Assembly: GCF_003967515.1 (NCBI RefSeq)
Contig: NZ_BIFQ01000001.1
Coordinates: forward strand, 2,232,001-2,296,000
Source of the DNA: Dictyobacter aurantiacus
GTDB taxonomy: Bacteria; Chloroflexota; Ktedonobacteria; Ktedonobacterales; Ktedonobacteraceae
Length of the DNA stretch: 64,000 bases
Reading direction: 5' to 3'
This document shows, one piece after another, positions 46,871-58,500 of the stretch. The translations under genes were made by a program, and so were the position numbers. The notes below the pieces were generated by a model. It was given only the letters and a program-made list of their open reading frames with translations. It was not told the origin of the DNA and did no database searches. Numbering within the stretch: position 1 is the stretch's first letter; each line of letters begins with the position of its first letter.

Positions 46871-47158
46871 CTAACGAACGTTGGTGGTTTTCTCATTCTT
46901 GCCGCCAGCATGACCACGATAGTGGCGGGTGGGGGCAAATTCACCTAATTTATGACCAACCATGTTTTCGCTAACGAAAACCGGTACATGAGTCTTGCCG
47001 TTGTGTACGCCGATGGTCATTCCTACCATTTCAGGAAAGATCATTGAGGCACGAGACCAGGTTTTGATCACGCGGCGGTCGCCAGTTTTGCGCATAACCA
47101 GGATTTTCTTCCTGAGCGACTCATGAATATATGGCCCTTTTTTTCTTGAGCGCGACAT
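46871..47158 (-). CDS. rpsS: 30S ribosomal protein S19
   Basis: 95 residues. [40 protein letters not shown] and [19 protein letters not shown]. It follows rplB by 3 bp. A 121-bp spacer precedes rplV. Confidence 0.97.
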   Translation of the reverse strand: MSRSRKKGPYIHESLRKKILVMRKTGDRRVIKTWSRASMIFPEMVGMTIGVHNGKTHVPVFVSENMVGHKLGEFAPTRHYRGHAGGKNEKTTNVR

Positions 47159-47161
47159 AGA

Positions 47162-48001
47162 TTACTTCCTCCTCCTGCCTGCGTTGCGGCGTCGGACAAT
47201 GAAGCGGTCCGTTCTCTTGTTTCTGCGAGTCTTGAAGCCCATCGCCGGCTTGCCCCAGGGTGTCTGTGGCTTACCACCAATAGGTGCGCGACCCTCACCA
47301 CCACCATGCGGATGGTCTCGTGGGTTCATAACAGATCCGCGAACGGTTGGACGGCGACCCATGTGACGTGAACGTCCGGCCTTACCGATGCTCCGGTTCT
47401 CGTGGTCGACGTTGCCGACCTGGCCAATGGTGGCCATACACAGAATATGAACCTGGCGCTGCTCGCCCGAAGGCAGGCGCAGAAGGGCGTAATCGCCTTC
47501 TTTAGCCATCAACTGGGCACCAACACCAGCACCGCGACAGAGCTGACCACCACGGCCGCGCTCCAGCTCGATGTTGTGGATGGTGGTACCGGTTGGGATA
47601 TTCTTCAGGGGCAGCGCGTTACCGACACGAATGTCAGCGTCCGGGCCAGCCTCGATGCGGTCACCAACCTGCAGGCCAAGAGGAGCGATGATGTAGCGCT
47701 TCTCTCCATCTACATAGTGCAGCAGGGCAATGCGCGACGTGCGGTTTGGATCATATTCGATCGCGGCCACGCGAGCGGGTACACCCAGCTTGTTGCGCTT
47801 AAAGTCAATGATACGATAGGCGCGCTTGGCACCACCGCCATGATGGCGGGTCGTGATCTTACCCTGGTTATTACGTCCGGCATGCTTTTTCAGCTTAACA
47901 GTCAGAGATTTCTCTGGTTTTGTCTTGGTGATCTCCTCAAAGGTCGATACCGACATACCGCGACGTCCAGGAGATGTTGGTCGATACTGTCTAATTGGCA
48001 T
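47162..48001 (-). CDS. rplB: 50S ribosomal protein L2
   Basis: 279 residues. [40 protein letters not shown] and the highly conserved [19 protein letters not shown] with its peptidyl-transferase-proximal His. The length is normal. Confidence 0.98.
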   Translation of the reverse strand: MPIRQYRPTSPGRRGMSVSTFEEITKTKPEKSLTVKLKKHAGRNNQGKITTRHHGGGAKRAYRIIDFKRNKLGVPARVAAIEYDPNRTSRIALLHYVDGEKRYIIAPLGLQVGDRIEAGPDADIRVGNALPLKNIPTGTTIHNIELERGRGGQLCRGAGVGAQLMAKEGDYALLRLPSGEQRQVHILCMATIGQVGNVDHENRSIGKAGRSRHMGRRPTVRGSVMNPRDHPHGGGEGRAPIGGKPQTPWGKPAMGFKTRRNKRTDRFIVRRRNAGRRRK

Positions 48002-48012
48002 CTCTCAATCCC

Positions 48013-48309
48013 CTATGCCTTTAATGCATCGATTGACTCACCCTCAGCAAGGGTGACAATCGCTTTCTTCCATTCGCGGGCCGCAACAGGTCGAGGAGCA
48101 GCACCACGTCGACGGATCAGCCGGGGCTTACCAGGCATGCGCAACACGTTGACCGCAACAACCTTTACGTTAAACAGTTGCTCAACCGCCCGACGGACAT
48201 CAATCTTGTTGGCATTGACTGCCACCTCAAAGGTATACTGGTTACGCTCTTGCAACCGAACCGATTTCTCGGTCACGATACCCCGGCGCAGTATTTCTGT
48301 GATCTCCAC
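48013..48309 (-). CDS. rplW: 50S ribosomal protein L23
   Basis: 98 residues. ILRRGIVTEKSVRLQERNQY, FEVAVNANKIDVRRAVEQLF and GKPRLIRR. It is the docking site for trigger factor and SRP at the exit tunnel. The start is GTG 48309, with GAGGAG upstream. Confidence 0.95.
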   Translation of the reverse strand: MEITEILRRGIVTEKSVRLQERNQYTFEVAVNANKIDVRRAVEQLFNVKVVAVNVLRMPGKPRLIRRRGAAPRPVAAREWKKAIVTLAEGESIDALKA

Positions 48310-48326
48310 AGTCTCTCCTCCTCGCC

Positions 48327-49028
48327 TTACGCTTTGCTCTCGGCACTTGACGCGGCTTCGTCAACGATCCTTGCGGTCGCCTCTTCCGCGCTCAGGCCTT
48401 CGCCGAAAACCATTTCGATCCAGCGCACGGTTTTCACGGGCATCACTACATAATCATGCTTCAGCAACTCCACAACGTTAATGGAGGAGACGTGCTGCAC
48501 TTTAGCGGTCGGAATGTTTCGCGTCGATAATACAACGTTTTCATCGCGCTGTGGCAACATCATGAGCACTTTTTTGCCGGCGCTGTTCGGCAATTTGCTC
48601 AGAATCGTCAACATATCTTTGGTGCGAGGAGTATCCAGGACCAGATCATTCAGGACGATCAAGCTTTCGTTGGCAACTTTGTCCGATAGGACAGAGCGGA
48701 TAGCCAGGCGGCGCATCTTCTTGGGCACATCATGATGGTACGGATGTGGCCTGGGACCAAAGACGGTACCACCGTGACGGAACTGTGGCGCTCGGGTGCT
48801 ACCCTGACGCGCGCGACCCGTTCCTTTTTGCCGATAGGGCTTTTTATTTCCACCAGCTACTTCACTGCGAGTCTTGGTTGAGGCGTTACCCTGTCGGCGA
48901 TTAACCAGTTGCGCTGTCACAACCTGGTGAAGAACCGCCATATTTGGGGCGACTCCGAACACCTGCTCGCTCAGTTCGAGCTGTTCTACGGCCTCTCCGG
49001 CCAGATTATACACTGTAGTCGAGGGCAT
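48327..49028 (-). CDS. rplD: 50S ribosomal protein L4
   Basis: 233 residues. VYNLAGEAVEQLELSEQVFG, TRSEVAGGNKKPYRQKGTGR and ARQGSTRAPQFRHGGTVFGP. L4 lines the exit tunnel and represses the S10 operon in some bacteria. It starts 5 bp after rplC. Confidence 0.97.
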   Translation of the reverse strand: MPSTTVYNLAGEAVEQLELSEQVFGVAPNMAVLHQVVTAQLVNRRQGNASTKTRSEVAGGNKKPYRQKGTGRARQGSTRAPQFRHGGTVFGPRPHPYHHDVPKKMRRLAIRSVLSDKVANESLIVLNDLVLDTPRTKDMLTILSKLPNSAGKKVLMMLPQRDENVVLSTRNIPTAKVQHVSSINVVELLKHDYVVMPVKTVRWIEMVFGEGLSAEEATARIVDEAASSAESKA

Positions 49029-49033
49029 TTCGG

Positions 49034-49834
49034 TTACCTCATCACATGCTTTTTAATCATGAGCAAGCCGCCATTGGCACCAGGCACCGAACCTTTGACC
49101 ACCAGCAGGTTGCGCTCAGGATCAGCTTGTATTACTTGCAATTTCTTCGCTGTCACACGCACGTTACCCATTTGTCCAGCCATCCGGGTACCTTTGAGAA
49201 CACGACCCGGAGTGGTGCCTGAACCAATAGAACCTGGAGCACGGTGTCGGTCCGACTGACCATGGGTCTTGGGGCCGCCGCTAAATCCATGCCGCTTGAC
49301 GCCGCCCTGGAACCCTTTACCTTTGGTGGTTCCTACGATGTCAACGGACTCACCGTCGTTGAACAGGCTGACGTTTACTTCCGCGCCAAGCTCAACACCT
49401 TCGCTGTTACCATCCAGTCCCACTTCACGCAGCACACGGAATGGGCCAAGGCTTGGACCCGGACGACGCTGACGGTTCGCCTGAACCTTTAACAGCTTCT
49501 GAATCTGCTTGCTATTCTTCTTGTTGGTGTCGGTCGCTTTCTCGGCGTCCGCACCTTCGGTGCGCTGCTCTTGCTGATGGGTCTGCAACGCTTTGCGCTG
49601 TGCCTTCAATAATGGCAGGCTGTGTCCAAGATGTCCCAGTTCCGGGCGAGTTACATTTTTGGTTGTCGTCTGCTCAAAACCGAGCTGCACCGCTTCGTAA
49701 CCATCGCGGGCCGCGGTCTTTACCTGCGTTACAACACAAGGTCCAGCCTCGATGATTGTAACCGGAATGACCGTTCCGTTGGGCCCAAATACCTGGGTCA
49801 TGCCGACCTTCCTGCCCAACAATGCATTCAGCAT
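49034..49834 (-). CDS. rplC: 50S ribosomal protein L3 with internal insertion
   Basis: 266 residues against about 210. [20 protein letters not shown] at the start and [20 protein letters not shown] in the core are normal. Residues about 72-125 are an added Gln/Lys/Glu-rich stretch ([15 protein letters not shown] and onwards). It initiates 50S assembly and reaches the peptidyl-transferase centre. Confidence 0.95.
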   Translation of the reverse strand: MLNALLGRKVGMTQVFGPNGTVIPVTIIEAGPCVVTQVKTAARDGYEAVQLGFEQTTTKNVTRPELGHLGHSLPLLKAQRKALQTHQQEQRTEGADAEKATDTNKKNSKQIQKLLKVQANRQRRPGPSLGPFRVLREVGLDGNSEGVELGAEVNVSLFNDGESVDIVGTTKGKGFQGGVKRHGFSGGPKTHGQSDRHRAPGSIGSGTTPGRVLKGTRMAGQMGNVRVTAKKLQVIQADPERNLLVVKGSVPGANGGLLMIKKHVMR

Positions 49835-49886
49835 ACTCTTTACCTCTCTTCAACTATAGGGATAGCGTTTGCTTCCGTGGCAATCC

Positions 49887-50204
49887 TTACAGTTTGACTT
49901 CGATATCCACGCCTGCGGGCAGGTTCAAACGTGTCAGGGCTTCAACAGTTTTGTTGGTCGGATCGATGATGTCGATCAGACGCTTGTGTGTGCGAATCTC
50001 GAACTGTTCACGAGCATCTTTGTCGATAAATGGTGATCGCATTACCGTGTATTTATCGATCTCGGTTGGCAGTGGCACCGGCCCTGAGACTCGTGCCCCC
50101 GTCTGCTGCGCTGTATCCACGATCTGGATCGCCGACTGATCTAAAATGCGATGATCGAATGCCTTGAGGCGAATGCGGATGCGCTGTTTCACTCCCGTAG
50201 CCAT
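49887..50204 (-). CDS. rpsJ: 30S ribosomal protein S10 (NusE)
   Basis: 105 residues. [40 protein letters not shown] and the [18 protein letters not shown] end. It also links ribosomes with transcription through NusB/NusG. It starts the S10 group, 90 bp after tuf. Confidence 0.97.
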   Translation of the reverse strand: MATGVKQRIRIRLKAFDHRILDQSAIQIVDTAQQTGARVSGPVPLPTEIDKYTVMRSPFIDKDAREQFEIRTHKRLIDIIDPTNKTVEALTRLNLPAGVDIEVKL

Positions 50205-50294
50205 TTTTCTCTCCTGATACGGATGGGGGTCAGAGGGCGATTTTGCTCATTGGTTTGTTCTGCTTGAGCAGTGTCCATGACCCCCGCTGTTTTC

Positions 50295-51500
50295 TTAGTT
50301 GATCACTTTGGTGCAGATACCAGCACCAACGGTGCGACCACCTTCACGAATGGCGAATTTCACGCCTTCTTCCATGGCGACCGGCTGAATCAGCTCAACT
50401 GTCATTTCGATGTTGTCACCAGGCATCACCATCTCGACACCCTCGGGCAGCTTGATCGCTCCGGTTACGTCCGTGGTACGAACGTAGAACTGTGGGCGAT
50501 AGCCGTTGAAGAAGGGGGTATGGCGGCCACCCTCTTCTTTGGAGAGGACGTACACCTGCGCCAGGAAGTTCTTGTGCGGCTTGATCGAACCGGGCTTGGC
50601 CAGAACCTGGCCGCGCTCGATGTCGGTACGCTCAACACCACGCAGCAGACACCCAACGTTGTCACCAGCCATACCGGAGTCCAGCGTCTTCTGGAACATC
50701 TCAACACCGGTTACGACGACGGAGCGGGTGTTTTCCTGCATGCCGACGATCTCGATGGTGTCGCCGGTCTTGACGATGCCGCGCTCGATACGTCCAGTGG
50801 CCACGGTACCGCGACCTTTAATACCGAAGACGTCTTCCACAGGCATCAAGAATGGCTGATCGGTTGGACGTGGTGGGGTGGGGATGTAGTTGTCGACCTG
50901 GTCCATCAGCTCCCAGATACACTTGGCAGCTGGATCATTGCGGGACAGGTCGCCCTTGCTTTCGAGAGCACCCAGGGCCGAACCACGAACGACGGGAATG
51001 TCGTCGCCAGGGAACTGGTTCTTGGAGAGCAGTTCGCGTACTTCCAACTCAACCAGCTCGAGCAACTCTTCGTCATCCATCATGTCAACCTTGTTCAGGA
51101 AGACAACCATGGACGGCACTTCTACCTGACGAGCAAGCAGTACGTGCTCACGGGTCTGTGGCATCGGGCCGTCAGGAGCACTCACGACGAGGATAGCACC
51201 GTCCATCTGGGCGGCACCAGTGATCATGTTTTTAATGTAGTCAGCGTGACCAGGGCAGTCGACGTGCGCATAGTGGCGCTTCTCGGTCTCGTACTCCAGG
51301 TGAGCGATCGAGATGGTAATACCACGCTCGCGCTCCTCAGGAGCCTTGTCGATCTGGTCGAATGCTGTATATTTGGCAAGCTGAGCAGCAGATAGCACTT
51401 TGGTGATAGCTGCAGTCAGGGTCGTCTTACCATGATCAATGTGTCCGATGGTGCCAATGTTCACATGCGGCTTTGTCCGCTCGAACTTTTTCTTAGCCAT
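50295..51500 (-). CDS. tuf: Elongation factor Tu
   Basis: 401 residues. The P loop is [10 protein letters not shown]. The G2/G3 segments are [20 protein letters not shown] and [12 protein letters not shown], followed by [12 protein letters not shown] and the [10 protein letters not shown] region. It delivers aminoacyl-tRNA to the ribosome. AGAGGGA lies before the ATG. The 5'-neighbour is fusA, across a 322-bp spacer. Confidence 0.98.
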   Translation of the reverse strand: MAKKKFERTKPHVNIGTIGHIDHGKTTLTAAITKVLSAAQLAKYTAFDQIDKAPEERERGITISIAHLEYETEKRHYAHVDCPGHADYIKNMITGAAQMDGAILVVSAPDGPMPQTREHVLLARQVEVPSMVVFLNKVDMMDDEELLELVELEVRELLSKNQFPGDDIPVVRGSALGALESKGDLSRNDPAAKCIWELMDQVDNYIPTPPRPTDQPFLMPVEDVFGIKGRGTVATGRIERGIVKTGDTIEIVGMQENTRSVVVTGVEMFQKTLDSGMAGDNVGCLLRGVERTDIERGQVLAKPGSIKPHKNFLAQVYVLSKEEGGRHTPFFNGYRPQFYVRTTDVTGAIKLPEGVEMVMPGDNIEMTVELIQPVAMEEGVKFAIREGGRTVGAGICTKVIN

Positions 51501-51822
51501 GTCAATCCCTCTTAATTATTTCTTATCCTGCGAACACGCAGGACACATCGTTAAGATACTTTTACCCGGTCGGCCTGTTCCCTGAGTTCGGCACCGAGCA
51601 TTTAAAGTACATTAATGATTGTTTGTGTTAATGCTTTACACACTTCTTCACATCCAGATGGCACATAGCGCTGGCCACGAAGTGGCGGTTTCTGAATGCA
51701 TTCAGAAGTTTCTTTGATGACAGGAGGTGATGGGAGGGAAAATTATCTTCCCAGTTTTACCTATCTCAGTTCTCAGTGCGAAGGGCACTTTTGTGGGTGC
51801 CCTTCTAGATCATTGTTATCAT
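51501..51822. other. Spacer between fusA and tuf
   Basis: 322 bp without a gene. It contains a hairpin after fusA (51781-51804) and an AT-rich stretch at about 51590-51660. That stretch may carry a separate tuf promoter, but the elements are too weak to place. Confidence 0.5.
51781..51804 (-). terminator. Hairpin after fusA
   Basis: An 8-bp perfect stem (51797-51804 with 51781-51788) around an 8-nt loop, 19 bp downstream of fusA. There is no T-run, so partial termination or processing is possible. Confidence 0.4.
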
Positions 51823-53901
51823 TTAGCGAGAAGAACGCTTGGCGATGATTTCCTCGGCCAGATTCCTCGGCACTGGCTCGTAGTGCGAGAATTCCATCGT
51901 GTATGCCGCGCGCCCGCTGGTCATAGAACGGAGGTCGTTCACGTAGCCGAACATTTCGGAAAGAGGAACATGACCCCGCACCACACTCGTCGCCCCACGT
52001 GATTCCATGCCCTGGATAATGCCTCGGCGGCGGTTGAGGTCGCCAATTACATCACCGTAGAACTCTTCGGAAGTCGTGACTTCGACTTTCATCATCGGCT
52101 CAAGGATAATTGGATCAGCCTTGGCTACCGCGTTTTTGATACCAATCGAACCGGCGGTTTTAAAGGCCATTTCACTTGAGTCTACATCGTGGTATGAACC
52201 ATCGTACAGTGTAACCTTGACGTCGATCATTGGGAAGCCAGCAATAATGCCGTTCTCCAATGTCTCGCGGACACCGTTTTCAACTGGCTTGATGTATTCC
52301 TTGGGAACCACACCACCGACAATGCCGTTGACGAACTCAAAGCCTTTGCCGGTTTCGTTTGGCTCAACCCGCAGCCATACATCACCATATTGACCATGAC
52401 CACCAGTCTGGCGAACGTGCTTACCCTGTGCCTGCGCCTGCTTCGAGATGGTCTCACGATACGCTACCTGTGGACGCCCCACATTCGCCTCAACTTTGAA
52501 TTCGCGGAAGAGACGATCGGTGATAACGTCCAGGTGCAACTCACCCATACCGGCGATGATGGTCTGACCGCTCTCTTCGTCCGTGTGGACGCGGAAGGTC
52601 GGATCTTCTTCAGCCAGCTTACCAAGGGCGATGCCCATCTTTTCCTGGTCCGCGCGGGTCTTTGGCTCTACAGCCAGCTCGATCACCGGCTCTGGGAACT
52701 GAATCGACTCCAGGATGATCGGCTTCTGCGGATCGCTGAGCGTGTCACCAGTAAAGGTGTTACGCAGACCAACGGCCGCACAGATGTCACCGGCGCGAAT
52801 CTCATCGATATCTTCGCGGTGGTTAGCGTGCATACGCAGCAAACGACCAATGCGCTCGGTTTTTCCCTTGGTGGTGTTTTCCATCGAGCCGCCCTTAGTC
52901 ATTGTACCAGAATAGACACGCAGATAGGAAAGTCTACCGACAAATGGGTCAGAGACGATCTTAAAGACCAGCGCGCTAAATGGTGCCTCGTCCGAAACCT
53001 CGCGGGTAATCTCCTCTTCGGTGTTAGGATCAACACCGGTAGGGAGTTCGATATCCAATGGAGAAGGCAAGAAAGCAACTACCGCGTCAAGCATAGCTTG
53101 AACGCCCTTGTTTTTCAAGGAGCTACCACACAAAACGGGCACAAGTTTGTTCGCGATGGTGGCTTTGCGCAGGGCTGCAATCAGCTCTTCTTTGGAAATC
53201 TCTTCTCCCTCAAGGTATTTCAGGGTCAACTCTTCGTCGGTCTCTGCGATCGTCTCGATCAGCTTCTCGCGATGCTGCTCAAAATCGGCCTGCAGGTTCT
53301 CGGGGATATCAACGTGCTTCGACGTTGTACCCAGGTCATCGGTGTAGACGATGGCCTTTTGCTCCAGAAGGTCGATGTACCCTTTGAAGTCGGACTCGAT
53401 ACCAATCGGGATCTGAATCGGAAGTGCGTGTTTCGTCAAGCGATCACCGATCATGTCCACACAGCGCCAGAAATCGGCACCAGTGCGGTCCAGCTTGTTC
53501 ACAAAGCACATCCGCGGAACATTATACTTGTCGGCCTGGCGCCATACAGTCTCGGACTGTGGCTCTACGCCCGCGACGCCGTCGAAGACTACTACGCCAC
53601 CGTCGAGGACACGCAGTGAGCGCTCAACTTCAGCGGTAAAGTCTACGTGGCCCGGGGTATCAATGATATTGATGCGGTGGTCCTGCCAGAAACAGGTGGT
53701 AGCAGCCGAGGTGATCGTGATGCCACGCTCTTGCTCCTGCGCCATCCAGTCCATCGTCGCAGCCCCTTCGTGCACCTCACCAATACGGTGGATCTTCTTG
53801 GTGTAGAACAGGATACGCTCGGTGGTGGTCGTTTTACCAGCGTCAATATGAGCGATGATACCAATATTTCGTGTTTTCGCGAGTGGATATTCTCTTGCCA
53901 T
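51823..53901 (-). CDS. fusA: Elongation factor G
   Basis: 692 residues. The P loop is [15 protein letters not shown], with [14 protein letters not shown] and [20 protein letters not shown] in the G domain and [15 protein letters not shown]. Domain IV has [11 protein letters not shown]. It catalyses translocation. ATG 53901 is 9 bp after rpsG. Confidence 0.98.
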   Translation of the reverse strand: MAREYPLAKTRNIGIIAHIDAGKTTTTERILFYTKKIHRIGEVHEGAATMDWMAQEQERGITITSAATTCFWQDHRINIIDTPGHVDFTAEVERSLRVLDGGVVVFDGVAGVEPQSETVWRQADKYNVPRMCFVNKLDRTGADFWRCVDMIGDRLTKHALPIQIPIGIESDFKGYIDLLEQKAIVYTDDLGTTSKHVDIPENLQADFEQHREKLIETIAETDEELTLKYLEGEEISKEELIAALRKATIANKLVPVLCGSSLKNKGVQAMLDAVVAFLPSPLDIELPTGVDPNTEEEITREVSDEAPFSALVFKIVSDPFVGRLSYLRVYSGTMTKGGSMENTTKGKTERIGRLLRMHANHREDIDEIRAGDICAAVGLRNTFTGDTLSDPQKPIILESIQFPEPVIELAVEPKTRADQEKMGIALGKLAEEDPTFRVHTDEESGQTIIAGMGELHLDVITDRLFREFKVEANVGRPQVAYRETISKQAQAQGKHVRQTGGHGQYGDVWLRVEPNETGKGFEFVNGIVGGVVPKEYIKPVENGVRETLENGIIAGFPMIDVKVTLYDGSYHDVDSSEMAFKTAGSIGIKNAVAKADPIILEPMMKVEVTTSEEFYGDVIGDLNRRRGIIQGMESRGATSVVRGHVPLSEMFGYVNDLRSMTSGRAAYTMEFSHYEPVPRNLAEEIIAKRSSR

Positions 53902-53910
53902 GATGTGTTT

Positions 53911-54381
53911 TTACCAGCGATAATGAGCGAAGGCTTTGTTGGACTCCGCCATCTTGTGGGTCTCCTCACGTTTTTTAATGGTTGCACCCTGACCCGCAGC
54001 TGCATCCATTAACTCGTTTGCCAGCTTCTCTGACATCGAGCGACCATTGCGTGAACGGGAAGATTTGATCAACCAGCGCATGGCCAGGGCGTTTCCGCGA
54101 TCTTTCCGTACATCAATCGGCACCTGATATGTCGAGCCACCTACACGACGAGGTTTGACCTCGATGCTTGGTGTGGCATTTCTCAAAGCTTGCTCAAACA
54201 CCTCGATTGGAGGACGTTTTTGCTTGGCTTCAATGGCGTCAAACGCATCATAAATGATGCGCTCGGCAAGGCTACGCTTGCCATCAATCATCATCTTATT
54301 TACGAAGCGGGCTACATTTCGGCTCTTGTACTTGGCATCTGGTACATCCGGTCTTCGCACCACTCTCTTACGTCTTGGCAT
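53911..54381 (-). CDS. rpsG: 30S ribosomal protein S7
   Basis: 156 residues. [40 protein letters not shown] and [20 protein letters not shown]. The ATG at 54381 with GAGGAGG upstream is preferred over the earlier 54453. It organises the 30S head and may repress its operon. Confidence 0.96.
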   Translation of the reverse strand: MPRRKRVVRRPDVPDAKYKSRNVARFVNKMMIDGKRSLAERIIYDAFDAIEAKQKRPPIEVFEQALRNATPSIEVKPRRVGGSTYQVPIDVRKDRGNALAMRWLIKSSRSRNGRSMSEKLANELMDAAAGQGATIKKREETHKMAESNKAFAHYRW

Positions 54382-54962
54382 GTTCTGCCTCCTCAGTGTG
54401 TCATTCGGATCTGCTTGCTTTTCGTCAATCTTACCCCCACCACTGGGGACCATCCTGATCTCTGGTTTTCGCGTTTTCCCTTAGGTTCTGGCGGAAGACT
54501 GCTTCCATCAAACATACTTGACCAGCACAGCAACTATACGACTGATGTGCTTCAACTCCCCATCCCTGTGTGAGGTACCTAACGGACACCAGAAAAGGCG
54601 TCGATCCGATCTCGGGCATGCGCACCTTGATCTTCTTCGAACGCCTACACGCGGGTGCCTTTCCACATTGTCAGATAGCTACTATCCTTCGAGTCCGTTG
54701 TCGTTATTCTCGCCTTCGGATCGAAGTGACTGAACCAGGAGAACACCCGACTATCATCGCAATATGACGGGTACCATCACCTTGCTCCGGCTGCGTACCC
54801 GTCTACAATGACGTGTGATTTACCGACCTTTGCAGTATCCTCTTCCCGTTGAAAATAGGGCCGCGCCTTCTTTGTACACGCGACTGACCTTTACATCGGG
54901 CCTTAACGGGCGGGCGATATGCGGTATTCCTCACCATCCCCCGCAATTAACTACTGCGTGTC
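54382..54962. other. 581-bp spacer inside the str operon (rpsL-rpsG)
   Basis: Usually 20-100 bp. No gene is supported here. A strong hairpin with 9-bp arms (54766-54774 with 54795-54803) is the clearest structure. The rest is not repetitive. Confidence 0.6.
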
Positions 54963-55412
54963 TTACCTTCTGCCCTTTGTTGGGGCGGCTGCCTGTCCGG
55001 GTTTCGGACGCTTGGCCCCATACTTGGAGCGACCACGACGGCGCTTTGAAACGCCTTCGCTGTCCAGTGTGCCGCGTACAATATGATAGCGGACACTCGG
55101 CAGGTCTTTTACACGACCGCCACGAATGAGCACTACCGAGTGCTCCTGTAAGTTATGCCCTTCACCAGGAATGTATGCAGTAACTTCCATCTGGTTTGAA
55201 AGACGAACACGGGCAATCTTACGCATTGCCGAATTCGGCTTCTTGGGCGTCATCGTACGTACCTGTGTGCAGACGCCACGCTTCTGGGGCGACCCACGCA
55301 GGCGGGAGGTCCTGTTCTTCAACGCGTTGTACGAATACAGCAACGCAGGGGCCTTCACCTTTTTCTGTTTGTTCGAACGGCCCTTTCGGACCAATTGATT
55401 AATTGTCGGCAA
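54963..55412 (-). CDS. rpsL: 30S ribosomal protein S12
   Basis: 149 residues. [40 protein letters not shown] (with the lysine affected in streptomycin-resistant mutants intact), and [20 protein letters not shown]. The start is TTG 55412 with GGGAGG 8 nt upstream. An added basic tail of about 15 residues follows the core. Confidence 0.96.
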   Translation of the reverse strand: MPTINQLVRKGRSNKQKKVKAPALLYSYNALKNRTSRLRGSPQKRGVCTQVRTMTPKKPNSAMRKIARVRLSNQMEVTAYIPGEGHNLQEHSVVLIRGGRVKDLPSVRYHIVRGTLDSEGVSKRRRGRSKYGAKRPKPGQAAAPTKGRR

Positions 55413-55447
55413 GGAACAATCCTCCCTGTCCTCGTTGTTCTAAGTGC

Positions 55448-55472
55448 ACGCGGATAGAAACTCTATCCGCGT
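55448..55472. terminator. Hairpin between rpoC and rpsL
   Basis: A perfect 10-bp stem (55448-55457 with 55463-55472) around a 5-nt loop, 35 bp after the rpoC stop. No T-run follows on the minus strand, so read-through to rpsL is possible. Confidence 0.5.
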
Positions 55473-55506
55473 TATTTCTATCACACATATGCGATTGCAT
55501 ATATTA

Positions 55507-58500
55507 TCACTCATCGTCCTCGCTGTCAAGTGTCAGGCCAAGTGGGGCACTCGCTCCAACTGGAGCACTGGCAATGGCACCTGCAACGACAGGGGCGGCC
55601 GCCACGCGCGCTGCTGCTGCGGCTTGCTGGCGAGCAATCTGATCACGACGGCGCTGGGCAATGCCAGATCCAGCCGGGATCAATTTACCAATGATGACAT
55701 TTTCTTTCAAACCAATCAGGTGGTCGGTCTGCGCTTCGATCGCGGCTTCGGTCAGCACACGAGTCGTCTCCTGGAAGGAGGCGGCCGCCAGGAAGCTGTC
55801 AGTGTTCAGCGATGCCTTGGTGACGCCAAGCAGAACGGTCGAGGCTTTGGCGGGCTCGCCACCTTCGGCCAGGACACGGGCATTGGTATCGGCATACACG
55901 AAACGGTCCACCAGATCGTTCGGAAGCATGTCTGTGTCACCGGGCTCATCGACTTTGACGCGACGTAACATCTGTCGCACGATGACCTCGATGTGTTTGT
56001 CATGGATGTATACACCAGTATTACGGTAGACGCGCTGCACCTCTTTGGTGAGGTACAACTGGACCGCCTCGCGTCCCTGGATGCGCAGGACATCCTGTGG
56101 GTCGCGCTGGCCAGAAGTGATCGGCGTGCCCGCCTGGATCTTCTGTCCATCGGTGACGGCGATGTTGCGCGAAGCTGGCACCGGGTAGCTGCGCTCGTCA
56201 CGCTCTTCGAAGCGGATCGAGATGCCATCTTCGTTCAAGATGACTTCGCCATCGGTTCGGGCCATGACCGGCACTGGCTCACCGCCATGCTCATCGGCGA
56301 TAAGAGCAATGATCTGGTCCTTCTGCACATGATCGTGTTCGTTAACAACGATCTTTACATCAGAGTCTTTCGGCACCAGGTATTCATCAAAGAAGATGTT
56401 GGTCGAGACCACCCGTACTGTACGCACGCCTGTAGACTCGTCTTTGACGATCTCCACCACGCCGTCGATCTCGCTGATCTCAGCCTTATCTTTCGGGACA
56501 CGGGCTTCGAAGAGCTCTTCAACACGCGGCAGACCCTGCGTAATGTCACCTTGCGCGCCCGCGATACCACCAGTGTGGAAGGTACGCATGGTCAGCTGTG
56601 TTCCAGGCTCACCAATCGATTGCGCGGCAATAATACCAACCGCGGCTCCAACACGTGCCAGAGCGTTGGCGGCCAGGTCACGGCCGTAACACTTGCGGCA
56701 GATGCCACGTCGTGCCAGACAGTTGAGGGCCGAACGTACGCGTACGGCTTTGATACCGGCGTTAACAATCTCGGTTACGTCGTCGTCGGTGAGCTCTTCT
56801 CCAGGCTCCAGATGTGGCAACTCCGGTATCTCTTCGGCCAGGACACGTCCGAGCAGACGACCGCGCGAATTCTCCAGACCCATATCCTTTGAGTCGAACT
56901 CGGTGATCAAGATACCCTCTGTTGTTCCACAATCCTCTTCAGTGACGATGACGTCCTGAGCGACGTCGATCAGACGACGGGTCAGGTAACCAGATTCCGC
57001 CGTTCTCAAGGCGGTGTCAGCCAGACCTTTACGGGCTCCGTGGGTGCTGATGAAGTACTCCAATACGCTCAGTCCTTCACGGAAGTTACCACGCACCGGA
57101 ATGTCCATAATACGTCCTGATGGACTGGCCATCAGTCCGCGCATACCGGACAACTGACGAATCTGCTGGAACTTCGCTTTGGTCGCTCCAGATTCAGCGA
57201 TGGTGTAGATGGAACCAAATGGATCGAGGACCGAACGTACCATTTTCTGGACGTTGTCGGTGGCTTCGTTCCACGTCTCGATCGTTTGCTGGTATTTTTC
57301 GTTCTCGGTGATGAGACCATCATGGAACTGCTCTTCCAACTCAGCGATCTTGACGTCAGCTTTGGCCAGCTCTTCAGCTTTGCCCGTTGGTACCTGCACA
57401 TCGCTGATGGCGAAGGTGGCACCGGCTTTGGTTGCATAGTAGAAACCAAGGCGCTTAATTTCGTCCGCCAGGTCGGTGGTTTTGGAGCGACCATATTCTT
57501 TGAAGCATTCGCCAATGACCTGTTTCAAGTTCTCCTTCTTCATGACGTAGTTCTTGAAACGCAGGCGCTCGGGCAGAGCTTCGTTGAAAATGATACGTCC
57601 AACCGTGGTCGTGATCGGCTTGTTCATCGAGTGCATGGTCACCGCTGCTGGAGGTGGCTGGTCATAGACGTCGATCTCGCCCATGCGGACCTTGATCGGG
57701 GCCTGCAGATCAACCACGCCATGCTGGAAGGCCAGCAGTGCTTCGCCAGCATCAGTAAAGACGCGGCCCTCACCCTTTTTGTTGGGGCGCTCCTGTGTCA
57801 GGTAGAAACAACCCAACACCATATCCTGGCTGGCGCCGATCGATGGCTCACCGTGGGCCGGTGATAGCAGGTTGCGGGTCGACATCATAAATTGACGGGC
57901 TTCGTCCTGCGCTTTCTCAGACAAAGGCACGTGCACAGCCATCTGGTCACCGTCGAAGTCGGCGTTAAAGGCCGAACAGACGAGCGGGTGCAGCTGGATA
58001 GCACTACCTTCGACCAGCACAGCTTCAAAGGCCTGAATACCAAGCCTGTGCAGCGTTGGCGCGCGGTTCAATAGCACCGGATGGTTTTTGATCACCTCTT
58101 CCAGTACATCCCAGACTTCTGGTTTGACGCGCTCTACAAAGCGTTTGGCACTCTTGATGTTGTGGGCGAAGTTCTGCTCCACCAGTTTGCGCATGACAAA
58201 TGGCTTGAAGAGCTCCAATGCCATACGTTTTGGCAGACCACACTGGTTCAACTTCAGGTCTGGTCCAACCACGATAACCGAACGGCCAGAATAGTCGACA
58301 CGTTTACCGAGCAGGTTCTGGCGGAAACGTCCCTGCTTACCTTTGAGCATGTCGGAGAGGCTCTTCAACTTGTGGTTACCAGAACCGGCCACGGCACGAC
58401 CACGGCGACCATTATCAATCAGAGCATCGCAGGCCTCTTGCAGCATGCGCTTCTCGTTGCGAATAATGATCTCAGGCGCGCCCAGCTCAAGCAGGCGTTT

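Noticed and set aside
50271..51395. Long plus-strand open frame (374 codons) opposite tuf
   Set aside because: It is antisense to a highly conserved gene. The strong codon bias of tuf leaves the opposite frame open. No homology or ribosome site.
52390..53619. Long plus-strand open frame (409 codons) opposite fusA
   Set aside because: Same explanation as for tuf: shadow frame of a biased, conserved gene.
54431..54625. Short minus-strand open frame in the rpsL-rpsG spacer
   Set aside because: 64 codons, no recognisable family and no clear ribosome site. The rest of the spacer is rich in stops.
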